From NCBI RefSeq assembly GCF_000194135.1, contig NC_015318.1:1192501-1256500 (forward strand): 64,000 nucleotides of DNA, written 5' to 3'. Position 1 is the first letter of the stretch. The number at the start of each line of letters is the position of its first letter. Of the stretch, positions 54,211 to 63,254 are shown in pieces. Made by a program: the position numbers and the translations under genes. The stretch is from Hippea maritima DSM 10411 (GTDB taxonomy: Bacteria; Campylobacterota_A; Desulfurellia; Desulfurellales; Hippeaceae). Under the pieces are notes generated by a model that saw only the letters and a list, made by a program, of their open reading frames with translations, was not told where the DNA came from and searched no databases.

Positions 54211-54447
54211 ATGTCTGAGAATGAGAATGATAGAAAAGAGAGTGGAGGCACCAACATGGAAGTGAAGAGAATAAGAAAGATAGTAGGGGCAGAAAACCTG
54301 AAAGTAGGTTTTCTGCCCGTTAAATCTTTCTCTTTCTCAAGGGCTGATGCAGCCCACATCCTCTTTTGCATATTCAAATCACTGGATTTGAATATAATAG
54401 GAAGACCCATAAAACTCCTAAAGGGATGGAGGCTGCATCATGGATAG
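54211..54447 (+). CDS. Small leader ORF of IS481-like copy B
   Basis: A 78-codon frame with an AGAGGT ribosome binding site 9 bp before the ATG. The peptide starts MSENENDRKESGGTNMEVKR, then becomes basic and hydrophobic; no known domain is recognised. It overlaps the transposase gene by 8 bp (ATGGATAG), an arrangement used for translational coupling. The same 237 bp contain two perfect hairpins and one arm of a long-range pairing, so the amino-acid sequence may be secondary to the RNA. All three copies in the window appear identical here. Confidence 0.55.
   Translation: MSENENDRKESGGTNMEVKRIRKIVGAENLKVGFLPVKSFSFSRADAAHILFCIFKSLDLNIIGRPIKLLKGWRLHHG
54287..54440 (+). promoter_or_regulatory. 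Structured leader of the IS481-like transposase gene
   Basis: Hairpin 1 (54287-54318) has a perfect 13-bp stem, GGGCAGAAAACCT paired with AGGTTTTCTGCCC. Hairpin 2 (54341-54355) pairs GGGCTG with CAGCCC. Hairpin 3 (54370-54395) has a perfect 11-bp stem, ATATTCAAATC with GATTTGAATAT. In competition with hairpin 2, TGATGCAGCC (54345-54354) can pair over 10 bp with GGCTGCATCA (54431-54440), which includes two bases of the GGAGG ribosome binding site and the A of the transposase ATG. The same sequences occur at 47202-47355 and 63094-63247. Confidence 0.65.
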
Positions 54448-55561
54448 TATATACCACACTTTGAGAAAATCAAACCCTGCAAGTGCAAGAATTTTGGTCA
54501 GAAAGGTTTTAGAGAAAAACAACGGCAATGTCTCAAAAACAGCAAGAATACTTGGCATATCAAGGGCTACAGTGAGAAGGGCAAGGGATGGAGAACTAAA
54601 TGACTTATCAAGAAGACCAAAGAACATAAGAAAAAAGATAGACTGTTCTCTTGAAAAACTCATTGTTGAAGAGGCAAAAAGCACAGGGTACAGATACAGG
54701 CTTCTAAGCTATTACCTAAAGAACAAATACTCCATAGAGATAAGCGAAAACACAATAAAGAAGGTTTTAAAGAGAAACAGGGTGAGGAAAAAGAAAATAA
54801 GGACTCTAAACAAAAACAGAAGGCATCTTTATGATTATGAACACCTGACGCCCTTTAGCCACCTTCAGATAGACACAAAACACATACTGTATGAAACATC
54901 TCTACCAAAGAGCGTGTATAGACACATAGAGAAATACGACCTGCCAAAATATGAATGGAACGCAATAGATGTAAAAACGAGAATGAGATTTACAGCTTAC
55001 TCCCATACTCTTTCTGCATCCTTTGGATTTGCTTTTATCCTTTTTGTCGTACTGTGGTTAAAGCTGCACAATGTAAGGGGAAAAATAAACATAAGGTTGG
55101 ACAACGGTTCTGAATTTGCATCCTCAAGCAGAAGAAAATTGGATGAATACAACGAATTCTTTTCAAAACTGAATGTAGAGTTAAAACCCATACCACCAGG
55201 TGCAAAACACCTCCAGGCTATAGTTGAAAACTCACACAGAAAAGACGATGAATCATTTTTCTCCATTCATCCAGAAAGGTGCAGGAATGACGCTGAGTTC
55301 TTGCTCAAAGCTCAACAATGGCAGGATACATGGAATACAGCAAGACCTCACTATGGCATAGACATGAACGGCCTAACGCCTTTTGAGAAACTGAAATCAA
55401 CAAAAGCTATGATATCTGAAAACATAGTAAGGTTTCCAACCTTACTACTGGAAGATATCATAAGGGTAGCAGGCTACCCTTATGAATGGTTGAGTAAGTT
55501 TGTGAACCTGTATATATTTAGTAGAGGTGGTAAGTATGTGTGGACCACTTACCAATCGTAA
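54440..55561 (+). CDS. IS481-like DDE transposase (copy B)
   Basis: A 373-residue transposase. The N-terminal helix-turn-helix region (about 15-75) contains NNGNVSKTARILGISRATVR. The integrase-type core has its first Asp in HLQIDTKHILYE (near 143), the second in IRLDNGSEFAS (near 221), and the Glu 42 residues later in AIVENSHRKDD. A GGAGG ribosome binding site precedes the ATG but lies within a predicted stem. The last element-encoded residues are WTTYQ; the final Ser and the stop come from the duplicated target, so the C-terminus depends on the insertion site. Confidence 0.93.
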   Translation: MDSIYHTLRKSNPASARILVRKVLEKNNGNVSKTARILGISRATVRRARDGELNDLSRRPKNIRKKIDCSLEKLIVEEAKSTGYRYRLLSYYLKNKYSIEISENTIKKVLKRNRVRKKKIRTLNKNRRHLYDYEHLTPFSHLQIDTKHILYETSLPKSVYRHIEKYDLPKYEWNAIDVKTRMRFTAYSHTLSASFGFAFILFVVLWLKLHNVRGKINIRLDNGSEFASSSRRKLDEYNEFFSKLNVELKPIPPGAKHLQAIVENSHRKDDESFFSIHPERCRNDAEFLLKAQQWQDTWNTARPHYGIDMNGLTPFEKLKSTKAMISENIVRFPTLLLEDIIRVAGYPYEWLSKFVNLYIFSRGGKYVWTTYQS

Positions 55562-55562
55562 T

Positions 55563-56927
55563 CTACATGTGGGTATAACGCCTTATAGACGCACTTAAAA
55601 CAACTGTTTTATCTTTCTTTATGAGAACATCATCCTCCAACCTAACACCACCAAAACCCACCATTTTTTTTAAAGCATCATAGTTAATAAACTCAAAAAA
55701 CTTTTTACCGGTCTCCCATCTTTCAATTAAAGCCTCTATAAAGTAAACACCAGGTTCAATAGTCATAACATAGCCCTCTTTCAATTCTTTTGCAAATCTT
55801 AAAGCAGAAAGACCAAATTTTTTGGAGCGTTTGATTTTGTCATTGTAGCCTACATAATCTTCTCCTAACCCTTCAAGGTCGTGCACATCTAATCCTAAAG
55901 GGTGGCCTACTCCGTGGGGGTAAACAATCGCATAGGCACCACTCTCAACAATACTATCTGTATTGCCTTTAAAAAAACCGAGATTCTTCATGCCCTCTGT
56001 TATAACCCTTACTGATTCAAGATGAACATCCAAAAACCTAACACCCTCTTTGGCTTTGGATATTGCCTTTTTTTGGGCTACATCAACAATGTCGTATATA
56101 TCCTTTTGGATTTGACTCATACTTCCAACAGGTATAGTTCTTGTTATATCGCTTGCATAGTGGAGTTCTGTTTCAACCCCAGAGTCCATTACAACAAGGT
56201 CGCCCTTTCTCAAAACACCGTCATGTCTTGTGTTATGGAGAATATCGCCCCTTTTCGTTAGAATAGTTGGAAAGGCAAGCCAAACACCATTTTCTATTGC
56301 ATACGCCTCAAATTTTGCGAGAAGTTGCCTCTCATAGATTCCCTCATTTATGTTTTCAAAGGCAATATCGTACATACCTTCACTTATATTTATGGCTCGT
56401 TGAATCTGCTCTATTTCTTCGGTTGACTTTTTAAGCCTTTGTCCTGCCACAGCTTTTATAAAATCAATAGAGGCATAATTATTAACAAATACACTATTTA
56501 TACCCAAAAACTTTTCAATTAAAACTTTGTTTCTAAACCTGTATTGGGGTAAAAACATTAATTTTCTTTTATCCTTCAAGATTCTTCTAAAAAAATCATA
56601 CGCCTTATCAAAAGGTTTTAAACAGCAAAGTCCACTCTTTTTCACACAATCATGTAAATTCTCTTTTCTACCCTCCCAAATCAGCTCATCATCACCAACC
56701 TCATTACCAAATATAAATTCATTATCGTTGTCGATATCTATAATGCCGATAAGATTTGGTCTATCTATGCCAAAATAGTAAAGAAAGGAGCTATCTTGCC
56801 TAAATCTATAGGTATTAGCTGGATAGTTAAATGCAGCCTCACCATTACCAAAAAACACCAAAACACCTCTACCTATAGCCTTTTTCAGCATATCCCTCCT
56901 ATGTCTGTAAACCTCTTTATCAAACAT
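55563..56927 (-). CDS. pepP: Xaa-Pro aminopeptidase (M24B family)
   Basis: A 454-residue metallopeptidase that removes N-terminal residues before proline. The creatinase-like N-terminal domain covers about 1-165. The pita-bread domain has its dinuclear metal ligands in VMDSGVETELHYASDITRT (two Asp), HGVGHPLGLDVHD (His), TIEPGVYF (Glu) and GGVRLEDDVLI (Glu). The ATG at 56927 is preferred because a GGAGGGG site lies just upstream; an in-frame ATG 21 codons earlier has none. The stop codon lies within the target duplication of the adjacent IS. Confidence 0.93.
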   Translation of the reverse strand: MFDKEVYRHRRDMLKKAIGRGVLVFFGNGEAAFNYPANTYRFRQDSSFLYYFGIDRPNLIGIIDIDNDNEFIFGNEVGDDELIWEGRKENLHDCVKKSGLCCLKPFDKAYDFFRRILKDKRKLMFLPQYRFRNKVLIEKFLGINSVFVNNYASIDFIKAVAGQRLKKSTEEIEQIQRAINISEGMYDIAFENINEGIYERQLLAKFEAYAIENGVWLAFPTILTKRGDILHNTRHDGVLRKGDLVVMDSGVETELHYASDITRTIPVGSMSQIQKDIYDIVDVAQKKAISKAKEGVRFLDVHLESVRVITEGMKNLGFFKGNTDSIVESGAYAIVYPHGVGHPLGLDVHDLEGLGEDYVGYNDKIKRSKKFGLSALRFAKELKEGYVMTIEPGVYFIEALIERWETGKKFFEFINYDALKKMVGFGGVRLEDDVLIKKDKTVVLSASIRRYTHM

Positions 56928-57076
56928 AACCCCTCCATCTTCTTTTGGAAAAAACCTATCACCACAGATTACAAAAATCAACATTAACAAACAAAGAGGA
57001 TACTCAAAAAACTTAATGACATTTAAGTTAAAATATGATATTTCTTTTTGAGAAAATTTATTTTAGGAGGTTTGGT

Positions 57077-58603
57077 ATGAAGCGCTTTTTTAAGCTCCTT
57101 CTGTTTTTGGTCATCACTTTAGGCATAAGCCTGCCTCAAGCTATGGCTATCTCACAAAAGGATTACATCATCATAGGTACAACAGACAAGGTCTCATCGT
57201 TAGACCCAGCCAAAGCATACGACTATCTATCAGACAACATACTACAAAACATCATGGAGGGCTTAGTCAAATATGTGCCAGGTACAGCCAAGATAGTGCC
57301 AGGATTGGCCCAGAGGTGGGCAATTTCAAAAGACGGTCTAACTTATACTTTTTGGCTTAAGAAAAATCTAAAATTTTCAAACGGCGATCCTATCAATGCA
57401 CAGGCCTTCAAGTACTCAATTGAAAGGGTTATAAAACTAAAAGGAGAGCCATCATTTCTTCTATCAGACATAGTAAAAAATGTCGAGGTAGTAAATGACA
57501 GTCAATTCAGAATCCATCTCAAATATGCATTTGCACCATTTATAAATATTCTTGCATTTACCGTATCCTTCCCTGTGGACCCAAAAATCTACAAAAATGA
57601 TGCGTTTTACAATGGACTTCCTATCTCAAGCGGGCCATATATGGTTAAAAAATGGGTTAGAGGCCAGCAGATAGAGTTGGTAAGAAACCCGCATTATCAC
57701 GGTGATAAGGCAAAAACACCGATCGTATTGATTAAACTATACAGAAACGCAAACGCCTTATACATCGCACTCCTAAACAAAGAAATTGATGTTGCATACA
57801 GAACGCTCCTGCCTCAGCAGTTCAAACAGATAAAGAAAAACAAAAACTTCAAAACCATGATAGGCCCAAGCCCGTTTATCAGGGAAGTAGTGTTCAATGT
57901 AAAATACAAACCATTTGATAATCCAAAAATCAGAAAAGCCTTTGCATATGCCATAAACAGGACTCAGATTATAAACGATGTATTTAACGGCCAGGTTTCA
58001 CCGCTTTACACACTTATTCCTGAAGGTATGTGGGGACACAAATCTGTAATGCCTCACTATAACCAGAAAAAGGCTATAGAAATACTCAAATCGTTGGGTT
58101 ATTCTAAAGCAAACCCTCTAAAGATAACCCTATGGTATAGCCCAAGCCACTATGGCTCCACAGAGGCTGCCGTTGCTTTAACAATCAAGAACCAGCTTGA
58201 GGCAACAGGGCTTGTGAAATGCCAGCTTAAATCTGCAGAGTGGGCAACATACATAGACTATTGGACAAAGGGCGTTATGGGCATGTTCCTGCTTGGATGG
58301 TATCCAGACTACTTTGACCCAGACGATTATATGTGGCCGTTCTTGGCAACAAGCGCAAGCCCACAGATGGGTTGTTTCTATTCAAACAAGAAGGTTGACG
58401 AGCTCCTCTTAAAGGCAAGAAAATTAACAGACACCAAAGACAGGGCTAAGGTTTATGAGCAGGTTCAGGATATAATGGCACAGGATGCACCATACATTCC
58501 TCTATTCCAGGGTAAACAGAGGGTTGTTTTAAAACCCAATATCGAGGGTGTTTTACTTGACCCGCTGCAAATATTTAGATACTATCTCATCCGCAAAAAA
58601 TAA
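57077..58603 (+). CDS. ABC transporter substrate-binding protein, peptide/nickel type (family 5)
   Basis: A 508-residue binding protein with a signal peptide (about 1-24, MKRFFKLLLFLVITLGISLP). Family 5 signatures include DPAKAYDYLSDNILQNIMEG near 43 and LAQRWAISKDGLTYTFWLKK. The ATG at 57077 follows an AGGAGG site and begins a proper signal peptide. Two permeases and two ATPases follow, making a complete Dpp/Opp-type importer. The substrate is probably a short peptide but is not determined by the sequence. Confidence 0.93.
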   Translation: MKRFFKLLLFLVITLGISLPQAMAISQKDYIIIGTTDKVSSLDPAKAYDYLSDNILQNIMEGLVKYVPGTAKIVPGLAQRWAISKDGLTYTFWLKKNLKFSNGDPINAQAFKYSIERVIKLKGEPSFLLSDIVKNVEVVNDSQFRIHLKYAFAPFINILAFTVSFPVDPKIYKNDAFYNGLPISSGPYMVKKWVRGQQIELVRNPHYHGDKAKTPIVLIKLYRNANALYIALLNKEIDVAYRTLLPQQFKQIKKNKNFKTMIGPSPFIREVVFNVKYKPFDNPKIRKAFAYAINRTQIINDVFNGQVSPLYTLIPEGMWGHKSVMPHYNQKKAIEILKSLGYSKANPLKITLWYSPSHYGSTEAAVALTIKNQLEATGLVKCQLKSAEWATYIDYWTKGVMGMFLLGWYPDYFDPDDYMWPFLATSASPQMGCFYSNKKVDELLLKARKLTDTKDRAKVYEQVQDIMAQDAPYIPLFQGKQRVVLKPNIEGVLLDPLQIFRYYLIRKK

Positions 58604-58604
58604 A

Positions 58605-58624
58605 GGAGGGGGTAAAAGCCCTCC
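58605..58624 (+). terminator. Hairpin between binding-protein and permease genes
   Basis: GGAGGG and CCCTCC arms (6 bp) enclose an 8-base loop; CCTTTG follows. The T tract is weak, so partial termination or transcript stabilisation is more likely than a full stop. The layout is like that of the nucleoside-type operon at 35031. Confidence 0.55.
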
Positions 58625-58650
58625 CCTTTGATTCTAAGGAGTTTTGCGTC

Positions 58651-59655
58651 GTGAAGTCTTACATTTTAACCAGGATAGGCTTATCCATCCCAATGATTCT
58701 AATCATACTAACCATCGTTTTCTTTGTTCTCAGAGTTTTACCAGGCAATCCTGTACTTGCCATGTTAGGACCCAAAGCGCCACCTGAGGTGGTCAAACAG
58801 ATGGAACACAAAATGGGGCTTGATAAGCCTATTTTGGTTCAGTATGTCAATTATTTAAAAAACATAGCCCAGGGTAAATTCGGAGAGTCAACCGTTACGG
58901 GAATGCCCGTTATTAAAGAGCTTATGCAAAAGTTTCCGGCAACACTTGAGCTTACGATCTTTGCCATGATAGTGGCTGTTTTCATTGGTATATTTTACGG
59001 GACATACGCAGCATATAATCTAGGGAACCCCATAGATGTCTCGGCAAGAATATATTCAATTTTTGTCTATTCATTCCCTGTTTTCTGGTTTGGCCTTATG
59101 CTTCAGCTCGTTTTTGGAGTCTGGCTGCATTGGCTTCCTGTATCAGGGGAGGCAAGCCCGTTTATGACTCCGGATAAAACCTATACCGGTATGTATGTGA
59201 TCGATGCAATCATAAACGGTCAGTGGGATGTCCTAAAGGATTCTATAAATCATCTTATCCTGCCATCAATAACCTTAGGTGTTGTTATATCGAGTATATT
59301 TGTCAGGATGGTTAGAGCCAATGTTGTTCTTACACTGTCGCAACAGTTCGTTGTGGCAGCAAGAGCAAGGGGTGTAAAGGAAAAAACCGTTCTTTTCAGG
59401 CACGCCTTAAAAAACGCCCTGCCTCCGATATTGACCATAATGGGATTACAGTTCGCCCTTCTCTTGGGAGGGGCTGTTTTAACAGAGGTCACATTCTCCT
59501 GGCCCGGCATCGGAAGCTATCTAGTATCAAGGATACATGCAAGGGATTTTCCCTCCATTCAAGGAACAATTGTATTTTTTGCCATATTCGTTGCCATCAT
59601 CAGCATACTTGTTGATGTAATAAATGCCTGGATCAACCCACGTGTGAGGTATTAG
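58651..59655 (+). CDS. ABC transporter permease, DppB/OppB type
   Basis: A 334-residue permease that begins with GTG after an AAGGAG site. It has six predicted membrane segments and the family motifs VLRVLPGNPVLAMLGPKAPP near 28, AARARGVKEKTVLFRHALKN near 236, and the ending NAWINPRVRY. It forms the channel with the next gene product, 4 bp downstream. Confidence 0.95.
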   Translation: MKSYILTRIGLSIPMILIILTIVFFVLRVLPGNPVLAMLGPKAPPEVVKQMEHKMGLDKPILVQYVNYLKNIAQGKFGESTVTGMPVIKELMQKFPATLELTIFAMIVAVFIGIFYGTYAAYNLGNPIDVSARIYSIFVYSFPVFWFGLMLQLVFGVWLHWLPVSGEASPFMTPDKTYTGMYVIDAIINGQWDVLKDSINHLILPSITLGVVISSIFVRMVRANVVLTLSQQFVVAARARGVKEKTVLFRHALKNALPPILTIMGLQFALLLGGAVLTEVTFSWPGIGSYLVSRIHARDFPSIQGTIVFFAIFVAIISILVDVINAWINPRVRY

Positions 59656-59659
59656 TTAG

Positions 59660-60541
59660 ATGATAGAAAACTCAAATCAGATGGTATCCTCAAGGATCTC
59701 TTCTTTTATAAAAAACCTTCTTGGCGATTCTTCCGGTATTATGGCCTTTGCAGGACTTACGATCCTTGTGATCTTCATACTGATGGCCATATTTGCCCCA
59801 CTGATTGCACCCTATAGTCCAATAGAGCCTTCAGGCACACCGCTGTTAGCACCCAACATGCAACATCTAATGGGCACAGACAACATGGGGTATGATGTGT
59901 TCTCCCGCTTCATATACGGCTCAAGAATGGCTTTAATAATTGCATTTATCGCTACACTTATAGCCTCTGTTGTGGGCATACCATTGGGGCTTATTGCTGG
60001 CTATTCGGGTGGTGTATTGGATAGAACTCTTACAATGATAATGGACTCTGTTTATACATTTCCGGGTTTAATTTTGGCTATTGCAATAGCAGCGGTCTTA
60101 GGCCCAGGCATCATAAACATATCACTATCCATAGCCGTGGTCTATATACCGACATATTACAGGGTTATAAGGAGTCAGGTCGTAAGCGTAAAATCAGAAC
60201 TCTATGTAGAAGGGGCATACTCCATCGGTGCAAAAACCTCAACAATAATATTCAAATACATATTACCCAATGTTTTACCCTCAATCATCGTTGTTCTGTC
60301 TATGAACATAGCCGATGCAATTATGACAGAGGCTGGATTGAGCTTTTTAGGTCTTGGCATAACACCGCCAACGCCGGATTGGGGGTATGATCTGGCAAAC
60401 GGCCAACAGTTCCTCATATCAAACGACTGGTGGATGAGCTTCTTTCCAGGTATCGCAATTATCTTGATTGTCTTAGGCTTTAGCATGTTTGCAGAAGGTC
60501 TAAATGAGTACTTCAACCCCAACATAGGAGAAAAAAGATAA
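59660..60541 (+). CDS. ABC transporter permease, DppC/OppC type
   Basis: A 293-residue permease with an OppC-like N-terminal segment, then APYSPIEPSGTPLLAPN and HLMGTDNMGYDVFSRFIYGS near 70-90. The EAA-type loop is VEGAYSIGAKTSTIIFKYIL. It ends in the usual LSFLGLGITPPTPDWGYDL region and NEYFNPNIGEKR. Its stop directly abuts the ATG of the ATPase gene. Confidence 0.95.
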   Translation: MIENSNQMVSSRISSFIKNLLGDSSGIMAFAGLTILVIFILMAIFAPLIAPYSPIEPSGTPLLAPNMQHLMGTDNMGYDVFSRFIYGSRMALIIAFIATLIASVVGIPLGLIAGYSGGVLDRTLTMIMDSVYTFPGLILAIAIAAVLGPGIINISLSIAVVYIPTYYRVIRSQVVSVKSELYVEGAYSIGAKTSTIIFKYILPNVLPSIIVVLSMNIADAIMTEAGLSFLGLGITPPTPDWGYDLANGQQFLISNDWWMSFFPGIAIILIVLGFSMFAEGLNEYFNPNIGEKR

Positions 60542-61501
60542 ATGGCTTTAGTGGAAATCAAAGATTTAAGGATAGAATATCAAACAAGAAGCGGCAATCT
60601 AAGCGCCGTTGCAGGCCTAAATTTAAACATAAACGAGCAGGAGAGTTTGGGTATAGTGGGCGAATCTGGGTGTGGAAAGTCAACACTTGGTACGGCCATT
60701 ATGAAGCTATCTCCACAAAATGCCAAACTAACAGGCCAGATAATCTTTGAAGGTAAAGATATACTAAAGCTAAAATCAGAAGATGTAAGAAAAATTAGGG
60801 GCAAGGATATTTCAATGATATTTCAAGACCCCATGACAAGCCTGAATCCGATTATGCGCATAAGAGACCACTTCTTTGAGCTGTTTAAAGTCCATTACCC
60901 AAAAATGACCAAAGAAGAAATGATAAAAATCGCGAGTGAAGCTTTGCTTTCTGTGGGTGTTGACCCATCAAGGCTTGATAACTATCCGTTTGAATTTTCA
61001 GGTGGTATGAGACAGAGGGTCATGATAGCAATAGCCATCTGTTTAAAACCCAAGCTTTTAATAGCCGATGAGCCAACAACCTCTTTAGATGTTGTTGTTC
61101 AAGAGCAAATTATGCAGGTTCTAAAGAACTTAAAAAAAACAAAAAACATGTCCATAATGCTTATAACCCATGATATGGGTATAGTAGCGGAATTGGCAGA
61201 AAAAGTGGCTGTAATGTATGCTGGGTGGATGGTTGAATACTCAACTGTTTTAGAGCTTTACAACAAACCCCTACACCCCTACACACAACTCTTGCTTGAG
61301 TCCATCCCTAATGTAAAGATAGACGATATGGAGTTAAAACATATACCGGGGAGCTTACCCGACCTAAAGAATCCACCCAAAGGCTGCAGGTTTCACCCAC
61401 GATGCCCGTTTGCCAAAGATATATGCAAAAAAGAAGAACCACCTACTGTAGAAATAGAAAACAGAAAAGTAAAATGCTGGTTATACGGTGATAAAACATG
61501 A
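60542..61501 (+). CDS. ABC transporter ATP-binding protein, DppD/OppD type
   Basis: A 319-residue ATPase with Walker [19 protein letters not shown] near residue 36, the Q loop in [18 protein letters not shown], signature [14 protein letters not shown], and Walker [13 protein letters not shown]. The C-terminal oligopeptide extension has [15 protein letters not shown] with the conserved cysteines. It overlaps the next gene by 4 bp. Confidence 0.96.
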   Translation: MALVEIKDLRIEYQTRSGNLSAVAGLNLNINEQESLGIVGESGCGKSTLGTAIMKLSPQNAKLTGQIIFEGKDILKLKSEDVRKIRGKDISMIFQDPMTSLNPIMRIRDHFFELFKVHYPKMTKEEMIKIASEALLSVGVDPSRLDNYPFEFSGGMRQRVMIAIAICLKPKLLIADEPTTSLDVVVQEQIMQVLKNLKKTKNMSIMLITHDMGIVAELAEKVAVMYAGWMVEYSTVLELYNKPLHPYTQLLLESIPNVKIDDMELKHIPGSLPDLKNPPKGCRFHPRCPFAKDICKKEEPPTVEIENRKVKCWLYGDKT

Positions 61502-62487
61502 ATAAAACACTTCTAAAGATTGAAAACCTAAGAAAGGAATTTAAGCTTAAACGCCCATGGCTTGAGGCTTTGTTTAAAAAAGAAACACCGACTGTTAAGG
61601 CCGTTGACGATGTCTCATTTGAAATCAAAAGGGGTGAAACGCTCGGTATAGTAGGAGAATCGGGCAGTGGCAAAACAACAATGGGGCGCTCTATTTTGAG
61701 GCTTATTGAACCAACATCGGGAAAGATAATATTTGACGGTTATGACCTTTTAGGGTTATCCAAAAACAACCTAAGAAAAGCAAGAAAAGACTTCCAAATA
61801 ATATTTCAAGACCCTATGGCAAGCCTAAATCCATATATGAAAATAGGAAAGATAGTATCCCATCCACTTGAGATCCACAACATTGGCTCAAAGACAGAAC
61901 AGAAAGAGAGGGTTCTTTCAATCTTTGAAAAGGTTAACTTAATTCCAGCCAAAGAATTCTTTAACAGATATCCAAAACAGCTATCTGGAGGCCAAAGGCA
62001 AAGGGTTGTTATAGCAAGGGCATTAATCACAAATCCAAAGTTTATCGTGGCAGATGAGCCCACAGCTATGCTGGATGTTTCTGTAAGGTCTCAAATATTA
62101 AAGCTTATGATAGATATAAAAGAGGAGTTTGGACTAACCTATCTGTTTATCACGCATGATCTGGCAAGCGCCAAATACATATGCGACAGAATCGGCGTTA
62201 TGTATCTGGGTAAAATCGTTGAGATGGCAAATACATACGATCTATTTACCAATCCACTTCATCCCTACACCCAGATACTCATGAGCGCTGTACCCATACC
62301 GGATCCCAATATAAAGAGAAAGAAACTTATGCCGAAGGGTGAGATACCCTCTGCAACAAAGATTCCGAAGGGCTGCAGATTCCATCCAAGATGCCCGTTT
62401 GCCAAAGACATATGCAAAGAACAAGAGCCTAAACTAAAGGATGTCGGCGGCAGATTTGTTGCATGTCATTTAATCGATGAAAGCTAA
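61498..62487 (+). CDS. ABC transporter ATP-binding protein, DppF/OppF type
   Basis: A 329-residue ATPase paired with the previous one: Walker [19 protein letters not shown] near residue 51, [18 protein letters not shown], signature [15 protein letters not shown], Walker [13 protein letters not shown]. The C-terminal [15 protein letters not shown] extension is present. It ends the operon; a hairpin that may work in both directions lies 70 bp downstream. Confidence 0.96.
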   Translation: MNKTLLKIENLRKEFKLKRPWLEALFKKETPTVKAVDDVSFEIKRGETLGIVGESGSGKTTMGRSILRLIEPTSGKIIFDGYDLLGLSKNNLRKARKDFQIIFQDPMASLNPYMKIGKIVSHPLEIHNIGSKTEQKERVLSIFEKVNLIPAKEFFNRYPKQLSGGQRQRVVIARALITNPKFIVADEPTAMLDVSVRSQILKLMIDIKEEFGLTYLFITHDLASAKYICDRIGVMYLGKIVEMANTYDLFTNPLHPYTQILMSAVPIPDPNIKRKKLMPKGEIPSATKIPKGCRFHPRCPFAKDICKEQEPKLKDVGGRFVACHLIDES

Positions 62488-62556
62488 CAATCAAACAAAA
62501 ACAACACTTTCCTGCCTTCTTATTGTTCTAAAACTTATAAATTAAAAACTTAAAAA

Positions 62557-62582
62557 GCCAAAGGGAAGATTTACCCCTTGGC
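62557..62582 (-). terminator. Intrinsic terminator of rpsT, possibly bidirectional
   Basis: On the minus strand GCCAAGGGG and CCCTTTGGC arms (with one mismatch or wobble) enclose an 8-base loop, followed by TTTTTAAGTTTTTAATTT. On the plus strand the hairpin is followed by a weaker T-rich run, so it may also end the transporter operon. Confidence 0.8.
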
Positions 62583-62593
62583 TTGCTTTACTT

Positions 62594-62878
62594 TTATGAT
62601 GCCTGAGCTTGCTTAAATTTTCTGTGAGCTTTTTGATAGAGATTAGAGATTAGCCTTGAGGCTTTGTTTTTGTGTATTATGCCTTTGGAGCAGATTTTTC
62701 TTATTACCTTTTCTGCTTCTTTGAGTTGAGCCTCGACTGTCTCTTTATCGCTCTCTGCCTCTATAAGCATTCTACTCTTTTTAAGGATGTTCTTAAGCCT
62801 TGTTCTATAGGCTTTATTTCTCATATATCTTTTTTTATTCTGCCTTACCCTTTTAATGGCTGACTTGTGGTTCGCCAC
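62594..62878 (-). CDS. rpsT: 30S ribosomal protein S20
   Basis: A 94-residue basic protein with the typical S20 start ANHKSAIKRVRQNKKRYMRN and the C-terminal helix HKNKASRLISNLYQKAHRKF. The GTG at 62878 is chosen because GGAGGGG lies 5 bp before it and because S20 normally begins just before the ANHKSA motif; an ATG nine codons upstream overlaps that site. It is monocistronic, with its own promoter and terminator. Confidence 0.96.
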   Translation of the reverse strand: MANHKSAIKRVRQNKKRYMRNKAYRTRLKNILKKSRMLIEAESDKETVEAQLKEAEKVIRKICSKGIIHKNKASRLISNLYQKAHRKFKQAQAS

Positions 62879-62917
62879 TTGTACCCCTCCTTCTCTTTTT
62901 CTCAAAATGGCTTAGAA

Positions 62918-62946
62918 TTCTTACCATAAAGATTTTTTAAAGTCAA
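62918..62946 (-). promoter_or_regulatory. Promoter of rpsT
   Basis: On the minus strand TTGACT and TAAGAA are separated by 17 bp, about 40 bp before the rpsT start codon. IS481-like copy C begins 19 bp upstream of the -35 box. Confidence 0.55.
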
Positions 62947-63017
62947 TTTTTTAATTCATACATATACCAGATAGGTCCAAACATACTTACCACCTAAAGC
63001 AAATAGAGGTAATATCT

Positions 63018-63254
63018 ATGTCTGAGAATGAGAATGATAGAAAAGAGAGTGGAGGCACCAACATGGAAGTGAAGAGAATAAGAAAGATAGTAGGGGCAGA
63101 AAACCTGAAAGTAGGTTTTCTGCCCGTTAAATCTTTCTCTTTCTCAAGGGCTGATGCAGCCCACATCCTCTTTTGCATATTCAAATCACTGGATTTGAAT
63201 ATAATAGGAAGACCCATAAAACTCCTAAAGGGATGGAGGCTGCATCATGGATAG
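63018..63254 (+). CDS. Small leader ORF of IS481-like copy C
   Basis: Identical to the frames at 47126 and 54211: 78 codons, AGAGGT ribosome binding site, 8-bp overlap with the transposase start, and the same internal hairpins. Its status as a protein gene is uncertain. Confidence 0.5.
   Translation: MSENENDRKESGGTNMEVKRIRKIVGAENLKVGFLPVKSFSFSRADAAHILFCIFKSLDLNIIGRPIKLLKGWRLHHG

Larger units (their letters stand above)
54159..55554 (+). mobile_element. IS481-like element, copy B (intact)
   Basis: A 1396-bp element. Subterminal inverted repeats are GGTCCAAACATACTTACCA on the left and GGTCCACACATACTTACCA on the complementary strand at the right, 8 bp in from each end. It carries a small leader ORF and a DDE transposase. 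The 13-bp duplication fits the wide range (about 4-15 bp) known for the IS481 family. The match to a named IS was not tested. Confidence 0.9.
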
